Shown here: piece by piece, positions 24,321-35,563 of the stretch
How positions within the stretch are numbered: the first letter of the stretch is position 1
Layout: each line of letters starts with the position of its first letter
Source: Tetraselmis striata
Lineage: Eukaryota > Chlorophyta > Chlorodendrophyceae > Chlorodendrales > Chlorodendraceae
NCBI GenBank assembly: GCA_006384855.1
Contig: VCJN01002421.1
Span: 62,001 to 126,000 of the forward strand
DNA length: 64,000 nucleotides
Reading direction: 5' to 3'
Notes under the pieces: model-generated
Told to the model about the DNA's origin: nothing
The model's database searches: none
The model's input: the letters and a program-made list of their open reading frames with translations, nothing else
Translations under genes and position numbers: made by a program

Positions 24321-25895
24321 TCAGATGCCAGGGGGATGGTACGGGATGGTAGAGTGATTGTTGGTGGGGAAGGAGAGGTCGGCCGCGGAGATCTCAAACG
24401 ACGCCTCCGGCACCACTGACAGGTTCTGCGGCTGCTGCTGCGAGTTCGCCGTCAGCGCGGCCATTGCCTGCTCCTCGCGTGCCGGTGGCGCAGCCGTGAG
24501 GCTCTGTCCCCACGAGTCGCGCATCTCCATTGAGGTGAACAGGCCCTCCTTGGAGGAGTATGTCGCGTTGTAGCGCGCCAGACCGGACGGCGTCCACTCT
24601 TGCGACATAGAGGGGCCGGGCGGCAGCAGCCCCGGCTGGTCCTGCGTGTTCCTGGACTTGGCGAGGTCGTTCAAGCGCAGAATGAACGACCCCCTGCCGG
24701 GGTTGCTGGACGGCTCGGGGCCCGCCGGTGGGACGGCTTGGGGGCCGTTGGTCTCCGACACCCTCGGCGTCATCGACATCACAGGCTCCATGAGTGTCGA
24801 CCCAGTGCTGGAGAGGCGCGGCTGCGGGATTGGGCCCGCAAACGAGGAGCGGGGCGTCAGCGCAGGCGAGTAGCTCGGTGTGGCGAGGCCAGAGCTTGTC
24901 GACATCGGAGGCTTGTACGACAGCGATGTCCGGAGCTGAGAGGTTCCACGCACCGGCGCTGCCACGGGAAGCACCCCGCTGTGGCTAGTCCGGGGCGTCA
25001 TGGAGGGCGACAATGGGGACATCCGAGGGGCTGACCGGGGCGTGGTCGGATTGCTGCTGTGCTGAGGCGGCTGATAGCTGCGCCTCGGCGTGCCTCCGCG
25101 GCTGCTCGACCCCAGGTGCACTACGACGTCGACCACACCAGAGGCAGCCCCTCCCCTCTGCGGCTTTGCACCCGAGGCGCGCTGCTTGCGGGGGGTCGCT
25201 GCCATGGTGATAGACGTGGAAGACTTTCTCGGCTGGGCCGCGCCTTGACCGCGCCCTGCGCGCTCTCGCTTGTGCCGGATAGCCACACACGAGAGACAAA
25301 CAGCCAGAATAGCCAGGAGGATCAGTGCCCCGACCGTGACCCCCACGACGAGACCGATAGTCAGCCCATTCATGGCGGCGGCTTGCTTCACGGCGAGCGG
25401 CTTTTCATCGACGAGAGCCTCCTCGCCGTCGTCAATAGGCTCGTTGTGCAGCTCCGAGTCGTACACAAAGCCCGTTCTCTCAGACTCGGTCTCGCTGTCG
25501 ACCTCAGAGCCCTCCGCCGCCTCAGCGTCAGCGTAGTCATCAATGTCCGAGGCGTTGTCAACCTGGGGCATTGGCTCGCCGGCATCTGCAGGCAACGGCT
25601 GCCCCGCCGCACGTTCCGGCACCGCCCGTGGCCCAGCCTCTGCGCTGTTGTCGGGGGCGCTTGCCTGAGAGCATGTCGGGCACACATCAAGGGCCTGCGC
25701 CAGCTGCCAAGGCACTGCATTGCCGGCCATGTCGGGGTTGGCATCCAGGTCCAGCTCGATCAGCGACTCTATTGCGGTCCAGCTGTCGGGAACGTAACCC
25801 TGGGATATGCGCAGTGCGGAGGGTCAGGCTCGGCCAAGGCGAATATGATACCCACTCATCGGTACAAATTTAATCATCACGCTACATACATACGG

Positions 25896-25945
<50 letters not shown>

Positions 25946-28276
25946 ACGAATAGTCATAGATACGCAATACGATACAAGTGAATTATTATCGTATTATTGA
26001 ATGTGAATATGTAGCAATTCAAAAAATACAAGTTTGTGCGGGTATACTGCACCTGCAGGTTGTTCTCTGAGAGGCGCAGCTTCGTCAAGCGCTGCATGCT
26101 GGACCAGGAGGCGGGAAGGTTGCCCTCAACAGAGTTGTCGCTGAGGTCCACGTGATGCAGCACGGCGCCGATGGGACCAGCGCCCCATGACAGGGGGAGC
26201 TCGCCACGCAGATTGTTGCGCTGCAAATAGCGCATCACACTGTCAATGAGGGCCAGTACGGCGGCAGTATCTATCGATTATCATGGAGTTTTTATAGTAT
26301 CAACAGGAGATAAAAAGGGCAACTGCATGTATAACACTTCCACGCTGATCGGAATGTGCATTTAGTATGTGCATTTTATGGCAAAGCGTGACGGGGGTAT
26401 GTCGCCACCTGGAGCTCCATCTGAGTAAGTGATTGAAAACCACTCCAACCACTGGGAAGGGCTCCCGTAAGCTGGTTGCCGTTGAGCTCCATCTCTGCCA
26501 GGTTTGACATGTTTGCCCAGCTGGATACGCCGTCAATGGCGCCGGTCAGGCGGTTGGACTGCAGGTGCAGGCTTCTCATGCCCTTCATGCCGCTCCAGGA
26601 GGGCGGCAGGCTGCCGCTGAGGTCGTTGCTGTTCAGAACCAGGCTCTCAAGCTGGGACATCGCCCCCCACACCCAAGGTAACGGACCCGTGATGTCATTG
26701 TTGGTGATCTCGAGCCTAAGCAGGGAAGTCCATGTCCCCCAGTGCACAGGGAGAGGCCCTGCAACACATGCACCCCATAAACCCTCAGGCCAACATCGAC
26801 CATTTAGTGAGAGACAATTCTGCCTGGGCTTCTATCGATGACATCTACTCAGTCGAGTGGAAAACGCATGGGACGAACAATCAAATGAAGGAAGACTTGT
26901 TATAGCAGCTACACAGCATGTTGCATGCCACAGCACTCACCATTGATGGCATTCCGGGAGAGGTCAAGGGACTGCAGGCTTGGCAAGCTCGACCAAGAAT
27001 CTGGCAACGGCCCTGCATTTCCGAGTTGAAGGCACAGCGCTCAGTGGTCACCATTGTTTGCATGCTGGGACATTCCGATGCCTGGAGCGATGGCACGGCG
27101 GCACAGGTCGCATCGCAACACGCACCTTGCAGGTAGTTCACTCTGGCGTTGACCTGGGCGAGACGTGTCATCCCCTGTGCCCACTCGTCTGGTAGCGTCC
27201 CCGTCAGCAGATTGTCGCTCACATCCAGGATGGACAGCGCCGCAGAGAGCGGCCCGCGCGCCCACTCCCCCGGAATGCTTCCGTCAAGCTGGTTGGCATG
27301 CATGTGCAGGGTGTGGAGGGAGCGAAAGCGGCTCATCTCTGATGGCAGCGGTCCTGAAAATCTGTTCTCCGAAATGGATAGGATCTCGAGTTGGGACCAT
27401 CCAGCCGACAAGCTGCTGAGGGCAGGCCCGCTTAGGAGGCCGGAGAACTGATTGTGAGACATGTCCAGCGCTGTCAGGTTGCGCAGCGCCGACAGCTCTG
27501 GTGGAATGCCGCCAGCCAGCCGGTTGCTGCTCACGTTCAAGTATGCGAGACCGCTCATGTTTGCCCATGTTTCAGGCAGGCCGCCTGCAGAACGTGAATC
27601 ATGCCGCTCGTCAGGCAGGCGGAGTGCAGCGCTCTCAAATGTAAGGATTAAATCACGGCATGCAGTCCTGACGGCAATGCAAAGTTGGCAGATACATGCA
27701 TTTTGCATAGCGCACTGGCTATGAGATACCCCTTCACAACAGGGTACACGCATTATACGGGATGCTCGTACCTGTTGCCCTGTTTTCAGCTATGTTGAGC
27801 ATGCGCAGGCGCCGCAGCTGGGCCCACTCCGCCGGCAGCGCGCCGTCCAATTCGTTTCCCGACAGGTCGAGCTCCGTCAGGAACTCGAGATGCCCAAGCA
27901 CACTGGGCAGGGATCCCAGGAGGATACTGCCATCACCGCCGGGCAAGCTCACGCCTGACACGCGGCCTTCAGGGCTGCAGCTCACCCCCTGCCACTGGCA
28001 AGGCATCTGTCCAGCCGCGGACGACGCGTTGGGCCAACTGGCGATGGCGCTGGCAGAGTCGAACGACAACAAGGCGGACTTGAACGACAAGAGAGCATTA
28101 ATGTCGCTGGCAAGCGTCGACTCCAGTCCGGCAACAAAAGCCGATGTCGAGCCCAGCAGCAGCACCAACGAAAGCACTCGTACCGGCAGGCGGAGGACAG
28201 CAGGCCGCTGCCCTGCCGCCAAGACGCCCCGCCGGTGCGTCATGTCGGCCGGCGCCCCACACGACCCGGGCATCAT
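24321..28276 (-). CDS. LRR receptor-like protein (no kinase), 6 exons, 1010 aa
   Basis: Exons in transcript order: 28276-27772, 27584-27126, 27012-26941, 26758-26409, 26220-26053, 25799-24321; phases agree. Layout: signal peptide (LPVRVLSLVLLLGSTSAFVAG); an LRR N-terminal cap with DINALLSFKSALLSFDSASAIASW and the Cys-x-Trp-x-Gly-Val-x-Cys signature; about 12-14 plant-type LRRs (e.g. LTELDLSGNELDGALPAEW) to about residue 545; an acidic Ser/Glu-rich juxtamembrane stretch; one membrane span near 662-690 (GLVVGVTVGALILLAILAVCL); a basic stop-transfer IRHKRERAGR; then ~310 residues of Ser/Thr/Pro-rich cytoplasmic tail with no kinase domain. The family senses extracellular or cell-surface ligands and signals through partner kinases. 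Removing the intron at 27,125-27,013 restores a perfect LRR (GPLPDSWSSLPSLQSLDLS). The first two codons are both ATG; ATG at 28,243 is an alternative start close to the signal peptide. Confidence 0.92.
25896..25944. repeat. (TG)n microsatellite in LRR intron 5
   Basis: About 24 uninterrupted TG units within the intron between 26,052 and 25,800 of the LRR gene. Confidence 0.95.
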
Positions 28277-29504
28277 GTGCGTGGACCCGAGCAGATCCGC
28301 GACTCTCGATATTGAGTGCCAGTACCCTTCACTGCAATCCCAGAAGGGGCTTTAGCCCAGCTTTACGTCCCTGTCCGCACGCCCCAAAGTCGGGTACTAG
28401 TACAGGTACCTGGTATGCTAGCGAAGTCGTGAGTCGCGCCAGGATATGTTATTGTGTCGGCGCGCGGTTACGGTTGGACGCGCCGGTGACTCCGCAGTGG
28501 CCGTCGCCCGGACCGTCTGGCAACCACGAGCAGCGCTACACGACCTGGGAAGTCAGGTATCTCGGTTGCAGTCCGATACCACTTGCTGTCGTGCCCTTGC
28601 GGGCCCGCCCACCTCGCCGAGCAGTTAGGCGAGGGCAGACGGTGGTTATCGTTGTCAAGCTCTCAGGAAAACACACGCCGCGGGAGCAGTAAGGATTAAG
28701 GATTAGTGCTTTGCCCCCGCCGTCTCGGCCCCCTGCCTGCCGCCCGAAGTAGTACTTTGCCTTCGCCCTACTCTACCCCGTGTATCAATATAAACCAAAC
28801 CCATAATCATCACTTGCAGTACGTGCTGCTGTGCCGATGCAACGACGACGCGATGACCGACGATGGTGACGCTTCAAATAAAATACGATGATTCATTATT
28901 TGTCCTGCAGCGCGTGCACCTCCTCAGCTCAAGAGCGCAACACTTCCGTTATATATCTGTTTGACTTCCGATAAAATGCAAGTAGATGTCCTCGAAGGAA
29001 TTGTCGTATTAAATTCGTATATTTAATTAAATTATATCGATCATAGTCCCGGGAATCAGAAACGTATGATAGTGGCGCATATAATACGGACGACTCGTTC
29101 GCCCTTTATATTTAAAAGAATACGACCCAAACCCGTATATTAGTCGCTGCCTTTCATCACCACCTGCTAGTGATCACGACGCTGCCAAAAATAACGCGAC
29201 AAGGCCATCAGCGCTGCACCGCCCTTCAGCGATTAGGTTGGCATCCGCAACCCCCCCGCCCGCCCGGTCACGCGAGTAAACTCGACAACCAAAGCGGTGT
29301 CACTACGGTAGGCACCAGTAGGAATACCGCAGTGGTCTGCCGCACATCCGTGTCCGCCGTGCTGGTACCTCGTAGAAATACGATCGCGCGTCGGCAGCCC
29401 GCCTGCCTGCCTGGTCTCCGGGTTTCGCTCGGTGGCAGACGACGACCTTTTTGCTGACCGCTCTCGGCGGTGCGGTAGGTGGCTGGAGGGGAAGTGACTC
29501 AGCC
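28277..29504. other. Intergenic, upstream of LRR gene
   Basis: No supported gene. It contains two and a half copies of TAAGGAT at 28,690-28,705, a heptamer that also forms an array at 59.3 kb. The AT-rich section 28,880-29,150 shows nothing recognisable. Confidence 0.4.
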
Positions 29505-30030
29505 ATGGTCGACATTACCACCACCTGGCGCCAGATAGAGGTCACGATAACGGCGCTGCAGCCCACCGTGGATCTGGTGCGCCTCACATGTCCCCGCTGC
29601 TGCCCCCCCCCCCCCCCCCCCCCCAAACCCGAAGAACCCCGGCAGCGGTGCCTCGCCGAGTGACGCGCCCGTGCGCTGCCTGGCCCACCACCGATAGCTG
29701 CAGAAGGCAGACGGACACCACTACGAAGAGGCCGCCCAGTCCCTGCGGCTCCGTAAGTGCCCTCGGCCCTCCTGCCGTCAACCGCCTTTAGCCCGCCAGC
29801 CCCCCACCCCCCACCCCACCCTCTTGGTGCCACTCGCCGCTTGCTGCCAGGGCCGCGCTGAAACCCAGGCTGGAATGGGTGAAGTTACGCCTCCCTGCTT
29901 GGCCTGCCACAGACGTGGCGCAGCTGCGGGAGAAGTGCAAGGTAGTGCGCCTGGCGTCGCTGCAGGCGAGCCAGGCGGAGGCCGTCCATCACCAGGGCGC
30001 GAAGAAGCAGCAGCCGCCTTGTTAGTGACC
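29505..30030 (+). CDS. Doubtful small coiled-coil protein, 3 or more exons
   Basis: A possible plus-strand gene. An ATG exon at 29,505-29,576 (TTTWRQIEVTITALQPTVDL) ends at a GT followed by a C homopolymer, as in other genes here. A second exon around 29,703-29,751 (KADGHHYEEAAQSLRL) and a third from about 29,914 (VAQLREKCKVVRLASLQASQ) can be joined in phase and would encode a short, charged, helical protein ending near 30,030. Another protein-like stretch near 30,645-30,780 (RARLFDDAEPFREGHYSKR) lies downstream but could not be joined in phase. No family is recognised. The main support is the helical amino-acid pattern and the intron style. Confidence 0.3.
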
Positions 30031-31119
30031 ACGCGCACGCAATGCCGCCGTGCCCTTTGTATGTGCAACCACGGCTGGGCGTATGGCAGTGCCTCGTAGC
30101 ATTAAGCAGCGCCACCATAGACACAGCGTTGGAGCCCATGGGTGCTGCTTTCCCCCGTGGCCCAATTTGAGTGGCACTGGATGACGGCCAGCTGGGGGGC
30201 GTCCTCCCATTGGCAGTCAGCTGAGCGGAGGTCAGGCGTGCGCTGCTGCTGCCGGGAATCAGCAGGCTGCCCTTGCGTTCTCCCTGCATTGCAATTTTCC
30301 CATATCGAGCGTCGGCATTGTTATAAGTAACTAGCCAGAAGGCACTGTGAAGGGGCAGTTCCCCTCTCCCCCCGGCCCCTTCCTCTCCGCTCCTGCCCAC
30401 ACCCCCTATTCTGCCCGCCGTTATTGAGGGTAGCTTCAATATGAGAAACCCTCGGTTTTGGTGCAATGCGAGACTGTCAGTGCCACAGGAGCAGGGCAAG
30501 CTATTCGCAGCAAGGGCTGACTGAAAAGTGAGCTGCGATAATGTACAAGCAGGGGAGCTGCGAGTGTGAGGTAGTGCGCGGCACAGGGCTAGACCCCACC
30601 AGCTCTGTGCTCAAGAGTGCGACCGCAAACCCGCCGCTGTGCTGAAGCAGAGGGCTCGTTTGTTTGATGACGCTGAGCCATTCAGGGAAGGGCACTACTC
30701 CAAGCGATCCACGTTCAAAGGTCTTTACAAAATCTTACAGCCGGAATACAGAGAGCCCATAGACTGTGCTGCCGGATGTGTGGCTATCCCGGCGCCAGGT
30801 TGGGGCGCTCATGCGTCTTCGTCGCTGTCTATAAGTATTGTTTGACTTTGTCGGTGCTCGATATCCTTTATGCTCTTGTGGAGCGTTGATAGCCGTGCCA
30901 TGACATTGAAGACTGGCAAGGCACACAGAAGAAGGGAGAGGGTCACCCATCAGTGCCGCCCCATTAGACAAAAGAGAGTGGGGTGGCGGGAGGGGAGGGG
31001 GGCAGCCTCTCTGAAGAGGGATAACATCAAAAAGGGGTCATAGCGCTTCCGACACAACCGGCAAGCCCCCTCTCCTCCCATAGGTCCCAAAGTCTTGTAT
31101 TGCATGGGGAGACCAAAAC
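30031..31119. other. Intergenic / 3' region of kinase gene
   Basis: Contains the protein-like stretch near 30,645-30,780 mentioned for the doubtful small gene, and TTACA (TGTAA on the minus strand) near 30,722-30,740 that could serve the kinase gene. Nothing else is supported. Confidence 0.35.
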
Positions 31120-33729
31120 TCAGGGGTGACGGGGCAGCAGCTCACCCTGGTTTTCTGTCTCCCTCTTGTTGATAGCCTTTTGCAGCGGGCCACTCGTGGC
31201 CGGGTTGGCTGCGATGAACTCGTAAGCCGCCTGTCGCGAGATGACCACCGCCTCCACTTCGCCCTGCGGACGACCGGGAAAGCGAACGCATATGATAAGT
31301 ACAATCAAAACCACGGCCGGCCGGCGAGCGGATTTGTGACGATGGCCAGCTGGAGGTGACAATCCCTTGCTACTATCAAGTGACAGTGTCAAACTGCCTA
31401 CTGAGGGTGATGGAGAGGGGGGCCGTGGGGAGGGGGGGGGGGGGGGGGGGGCAACCTTGGCGCGAACGGTGGTTGTGTGTTTCAAATCATCGGGATCGTC
31501 CTGCTTGCCGACCGTGCCCACAAACTGGCCCGCAGTCTTCTTGCCGAGCAGCTCCTCCCCGCTTACGGTGGATCGCCGCGACATGTGGGTGTGTAAGCTG
31601 CCGGTGACGTTCTTCACCATGTTGTATGTGCTCTGCGAAAACTTTCCGACTGCCCACGCCGGCCTGGTTTCTGCGGCCAGTCACGTGGCGGTCAGTACAC
31701 GAGCAGCAGTGTAAAGGCTCCGCTCAAAAGGGGGAGGACACTGTGCAACATAGCGGGGCGCTGGCTGGGGGCAAACTCTTATCGCCGGGCGCCACGATGC
31801 CGTCTTCCTGCTCGTTGGGCAGGTCACAGTCCGACTCCTCCTCCGAGTCGTAGCTCTCATCCGAGTCAGACAGCGCCGCGGCCGCACCCTTGATGTTCTC
31901 CTCAAGAAGCTGCTGCCTGTCCACTGCGCGGATTACCACCTCCACCTCGCCAGCCTCCAGGAAGTACATCTCCACCGCGGGGTTGCCCACCATGAACAAG
32001 TACTCGCCGTCCACAAACTTCCGGCGCGGAAACTCCTTCAGCAGCGTTGCGTTCTGGCGGAGCAGCACCTTCTTTGCCGTCTCCGCTAGCAGGAATGCGT
32101 CCACCTGGATACCGCCCTCGATGAGCTTGACCTTGCCGCCGTTGGTTGTCCATGGGTGCGTAAGCATGTTCTCCAGCGTCATCCGCTCCATGGGGTCCTT
32201 CTTCAGACACCCGCTGAGGAGGTCCTTCAGCTCAGGCGAGATGGCGGGCTCCTCAGGGAAGTGCAGCTCCGTGTCCTTGATAGCATCGTAGAGCGCCACG
32301 ATGGTGCTGCCCTCAAAGGGAAGCTTGGCATAAACAAAGGTCCAGAGGCAGACCGCAAGCGCCCAGCTGTCTGCTGTGCGGCCGTGGTACGGCTTGGACT
32401 CGCACATCTCGGGGCACATAAACGCGGGCGTGCCCGTGGTCTTGCTCATCGTGTCGCCGTGCTCGAGCATGGAGGCCGAGCCAAAGTCCGTGAGCTTGAC
32501 GATGCCCTCCTCGTCCGACATCATCATGTTGTCCGGCTTCACATCTCCATGGATGATGTTGTTCTCATGCAGGTAGTATAGCCCCTGTTGCCGCGGCATA
32601 TTCAGCGGCAGCCAGGCCGCCAAGGGGCAATGCCGTACGCATGAGGCAGTCATACCAGTGGGAGTACGGAGCGGGGGGTGAGGGGGGGGCTCGACCTTGG
32701 CGGCATCCTGGAACAGCTTGCGCGCCTGCTCCTCCGGGAGGGGGTGCTTGATTTCCACACTGCCGCCATCCACGTACTCCATCACCATCATCAGCTTCTC
32801 CTCGTTGGGGTCGTCGATCACCTGACAGGCGCATGAAAGGTCCGGTGAGATGGAGCTTGCACGCCATGGAGCTGCAGCCACACACCCAATCAGGGTAGGG
32901 TGATGCCCCTCAGCCATCGATGTAGTCTATATCCACCCATTGCGGCTGCGTACCATGTGCGTCTCTCCCCTCCTCATTTTTCTCTCTTCTATATATTTCA
33001 AGGGCATCAGCCGCTAAAATAATTGATGCTTCCCATCCTGGTTAGTTGTTGATACCATAGCAGTGCCTCGGCTGCGGCTCACCTCGATGAGCTGCACCAC
33101 ATTGGGGTGCCGCAGGCACTTCATCACGTTGATCTCCTTTTGAAACTGCTCGTCCGGATTGGGGGGCGCGACCACGCCAGACATGGCGCGCCGCATCATC
33201 ATCTGCCTCCTGTTGGTTTTTTGCCCGGGTGACAACCTTGATGGCGACCAGCTCCCCCGTCACCGTGTCCATCGCCAGCTTGACCTTTCCAAAGCTTCCC
33301 GCGCCCAGGTTCTTGACAATCGCATACTGGTTCACGAAGACACCCGTGTTCTTCACACTCCCTGCGCGCAGGAACTTTGTTTCCCTCACCTGCTGGCCGC
33401 CCCCAAGCTCCGCCAGCCGCTCCTGGGCGAGATTGAAGTCCGAGTAGACGGACGTCTGCCGCCTCAGACTCTTCACACTCTTGGTCGCACTAGTGTCATT
33501 CGAGCTCCTCTGTAGTCCGTCCTCCTCTTGGAAGCTGACATTGGAGTTTATCGATCTCCCCGATATGTCTTTGCTTTCTGTTTGCTTGAACGATCTGCTC
33601 CCCTGCTGATAGAACTGCGGCATGCTGGGCATCCGCGTTATCCCGTCCCCTTGCGTGGGGGAGCCATCCTGCGTCTGTACCGGCTTGGCGGACACCTCCT
33701 CGATCACCCCCACCGCATTCCCTGCAGCG
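31120..33729 (-). CDS. CaMKK-like Ser/Thr kinase fused to a cyclic-nucleotide-binding-like domain (N-terminus unresolved)
   Basis: Exons recovered: ~33,729-33,083; 32,821-32,696; 32,584 to ~31,760; ~31,660-31,435; ~31,265-31,120. Seen: a Ser/Gln-rich leader; glycine loop GAGSFGKVKLA; VAIK lysine; an Arg/Met-rich insert after it (KTNRRQMMMRRAMSG), typical of CaMKK/SnRK1-activating kinases; EINVMKCLRHPNVVQLIEV; catalytic loop IIHGDVKPDN (HGD instead of HRD); LTDFGSAS; TTGTPAFMCPE; HPWTTNGG. A cNMP-binding-like fold follows: FVDGEYLFMVGNPAVEMYFL, EAGEVEVVIR, a long acidic insert, then TTTVRAKGEVEAVVISRQA. CaMKKs phosphorylate the activation loop of AMPK/SnRK1-type kinases. The frame slips by one base in a T6 run (A6 on the coding strand) at 33,217-33,222. 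A donor-like GTGAGC sits six codons before the stop, so a further 3' exon is possible. N-terminal exons above 33,729 are not resolved; a protein-like piece lies at ~33,750-33,850. Confidence 0.85.
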
Positions 33730-34915
33730 TCGCAAACAGTGCGTGAGGGCGCTTTTCCCGGCCCCCCCAGAACCTGGGGTTCAACACATAATGCTGCAGC
33801 ATCGTGCTGTACTGCAGCGTATCGGCCTTTTTGAAGTGCACTTTACGGGAGAATCCCGGAGCTGTTAGACATGTATACACATAGGTATACATAACATCCC
33901 CTGGGATTGCTAGCATTTTTGGGTGTGACTACTGCATGAGCAACACCGTAATAAAACGCGCCTGCAAGAGCAGAGACTCCATCCACACGAGCATGGCACA
34001 GCGATAGCGGACCCCGCGGCAGGCACCCAGCCTCCACTTGCTGTGGCTAGGCAACCTTATGCAAGGCAGCAGCGGGCGGGTGCTGCATTCCACTGCGAAC
34101 ACCGCCACATGTCATGACATGGCTGTGGGCGAGGTGGGTTCGGCGGGGCCAGCGGCAACCGGAGTAGTCACGCGTTGTGTGCGGGAGAAATATATCCATG
34201 GAAGGCGTGGATCTGGGGGGTGTTTCTTTCGGTGGCGAGGAAACCATACTCGGTGGTTCCCGCGCCTCGAGTGGGGTTCCAGCATGCTTCTCGGGTGGCT
34301 GTCCGAGTGCTGTACTAACGGCGGTCGGTCGCTTAGCAGTAGTGTACGTACCTGCACTGCAGGCGGCGCCCATCCCGCCGCGTCCGTCTCGGCCCAGGGT
34401 CTACCAACCAGGCAGGAGCTCCACGTGCTGAGTTGTGCGCTCCACTGAACGCACTGCCAGTTCCCCACCCCAGGCCCACCCAGTCGGAGCGCCACCAGAT
34501 GGATGGCGTCTGCTCACGAGTTGACGGAAGGTTACGCCCTGTGTTGTCCACCAGTAGTGACGTACAGTATTCGCACGCGGGGTATCTGCGCTGGCGGTCG
34601 CTGCAACCGCCCCGCTGCTCGCCACACACTCGAGCACAATGGCCAGGAGAAGAGCCGCCGCGTGTCACGCCACGCTGCACGCCCCAGGATAGTGCCCGGC
34701 CTGTGGCTAGCTTGCACTTTTTGAGCTGGTGCGCTGCTTGCCTCCCTGACGAAAAGGACAGAACAAACGAAGGTCGGGGCGAAATGGCGGGCTGTTGGGG
34801 TGCATGGCGGCAAATCTCGATGATAGTAGTAGCTGCAGTGTTTACAGGGAGAGCGTCCAGAGAATACACGCGGAAAGATAGTAGTCGTACGCTACCGTAC
34901 CGCCGTAAGGGTGCA
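33730..34915. other. Upstream of kinase gene
   Basis: May hold the missing kinase N-terminal exon on the minus strand (frame with KADTLQYSTMLQHYVLNPRF near 33,760-33,835). The rest, including long frames on both strands at 34,000-34,900, shows no recognisable domain. A ~30-nt word at 34,848-34,878 recurs at 36,473-36,502. Confidence 0.4.
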
Positions 34916-35180
34916 TAAATAAAGTAAAGTAAAGTAAAGTTCGCCCCGGGACATCGGCCGAAGCCGCCCCAGCACTTGACCTCGTGCGCCAACTGCAGTC
35001 GTAGGTCTGGCATAGCCCATAGACCATTGCCTCATTCGAACCCCGAAGGGCTTCGAATGCATCGACCGAGTAAACCCGGGACACGCCGGGCCGATATTGC
35101 CGAAATACATCGGCCAGGAATCGAACCCGGTACCTCTCGCACACGAGACGACCGCTCTACCGAGCGGACAAGGGATGTAC
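34916..35180 (-). repeat. tRNA-derived SINE-like element with (ACTTT)n tail
   Basis: On the minus strand, about 70 nt from 35,180 downwards read as a degraded tRNA: an A-box-like CTCGGTAGAGCGG, an anticodon-arm region, and a B box GGGTTCGATTCC with a CCGGG/CCTGG T-stem. The acceptor ends (ACATC and GATGT) still pair partly. A ~160-nt unrelated body follows, with a hairpin (CATTCGAA/TTCGAATG) near 35,033-35,060, ending in about four ACTTT repeats at 34,917-34,940. Head, body and short-repeat tail in this order are the structure of a tRNA-derived SINE. The D-stem mismatches make a working tRNA unlikely. No target-site duplication was found. Confidence 0.6.
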
Positions 35181-35384
35181 CTTGTAAAGATTTTGCCGGT
35201 ATTACGGGTACAGGTACTCGTATCCGGACAGACGGCCTAGGCGAGCTGGGACCAGCCCGCCTATCCGCACGTTGGCCCATTTTTCAGGTCCTCATTCAAT
35301 TCGCGACGCGTAGCCCGGTACTGAATCACTGCGTCTTTGTTACGAGATGAGACAGTACCGGTACGAATATGCAGTGACGACTAA

Positions 35385-35465
35385 GCTCTCACGGCCCGGC
35401 CGGTCTCGAGCCGCCGACTTACATACTCGTAGTCACTCGCTCTACCACTGAGCGCCCTAGTCAGC
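35385..35465 (-). repeat. Second tRNA-like sequence
   Basis: The minus strand carries GCGCTCAGTGGTAGAGCG (a good A box and D-stem) and, about 35 nt on, GGCTCGAGACCGG resembling a B box. The acceptor ends do not pair well, so it is more likely a tRNA relic or another SINE head than a functional tRNA. Confidence 0.45.
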
Positions 35466-35563
35466 ATAAGTTCCCGGGTCTGAGGGTGGGATCGACCAGG
35501 AAACTCATACAAACGGGGATAAATAAAGTGTCTGCTTCCATCATGCATCAGTATCGTCGTATA

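Noticed and set aside
35109-35180. Functional tRNA gene on the minus strand
   Set aside because: The B box is good, but the D-stem and part of the acceptor stem do not pair and a SINE body and tail follow.
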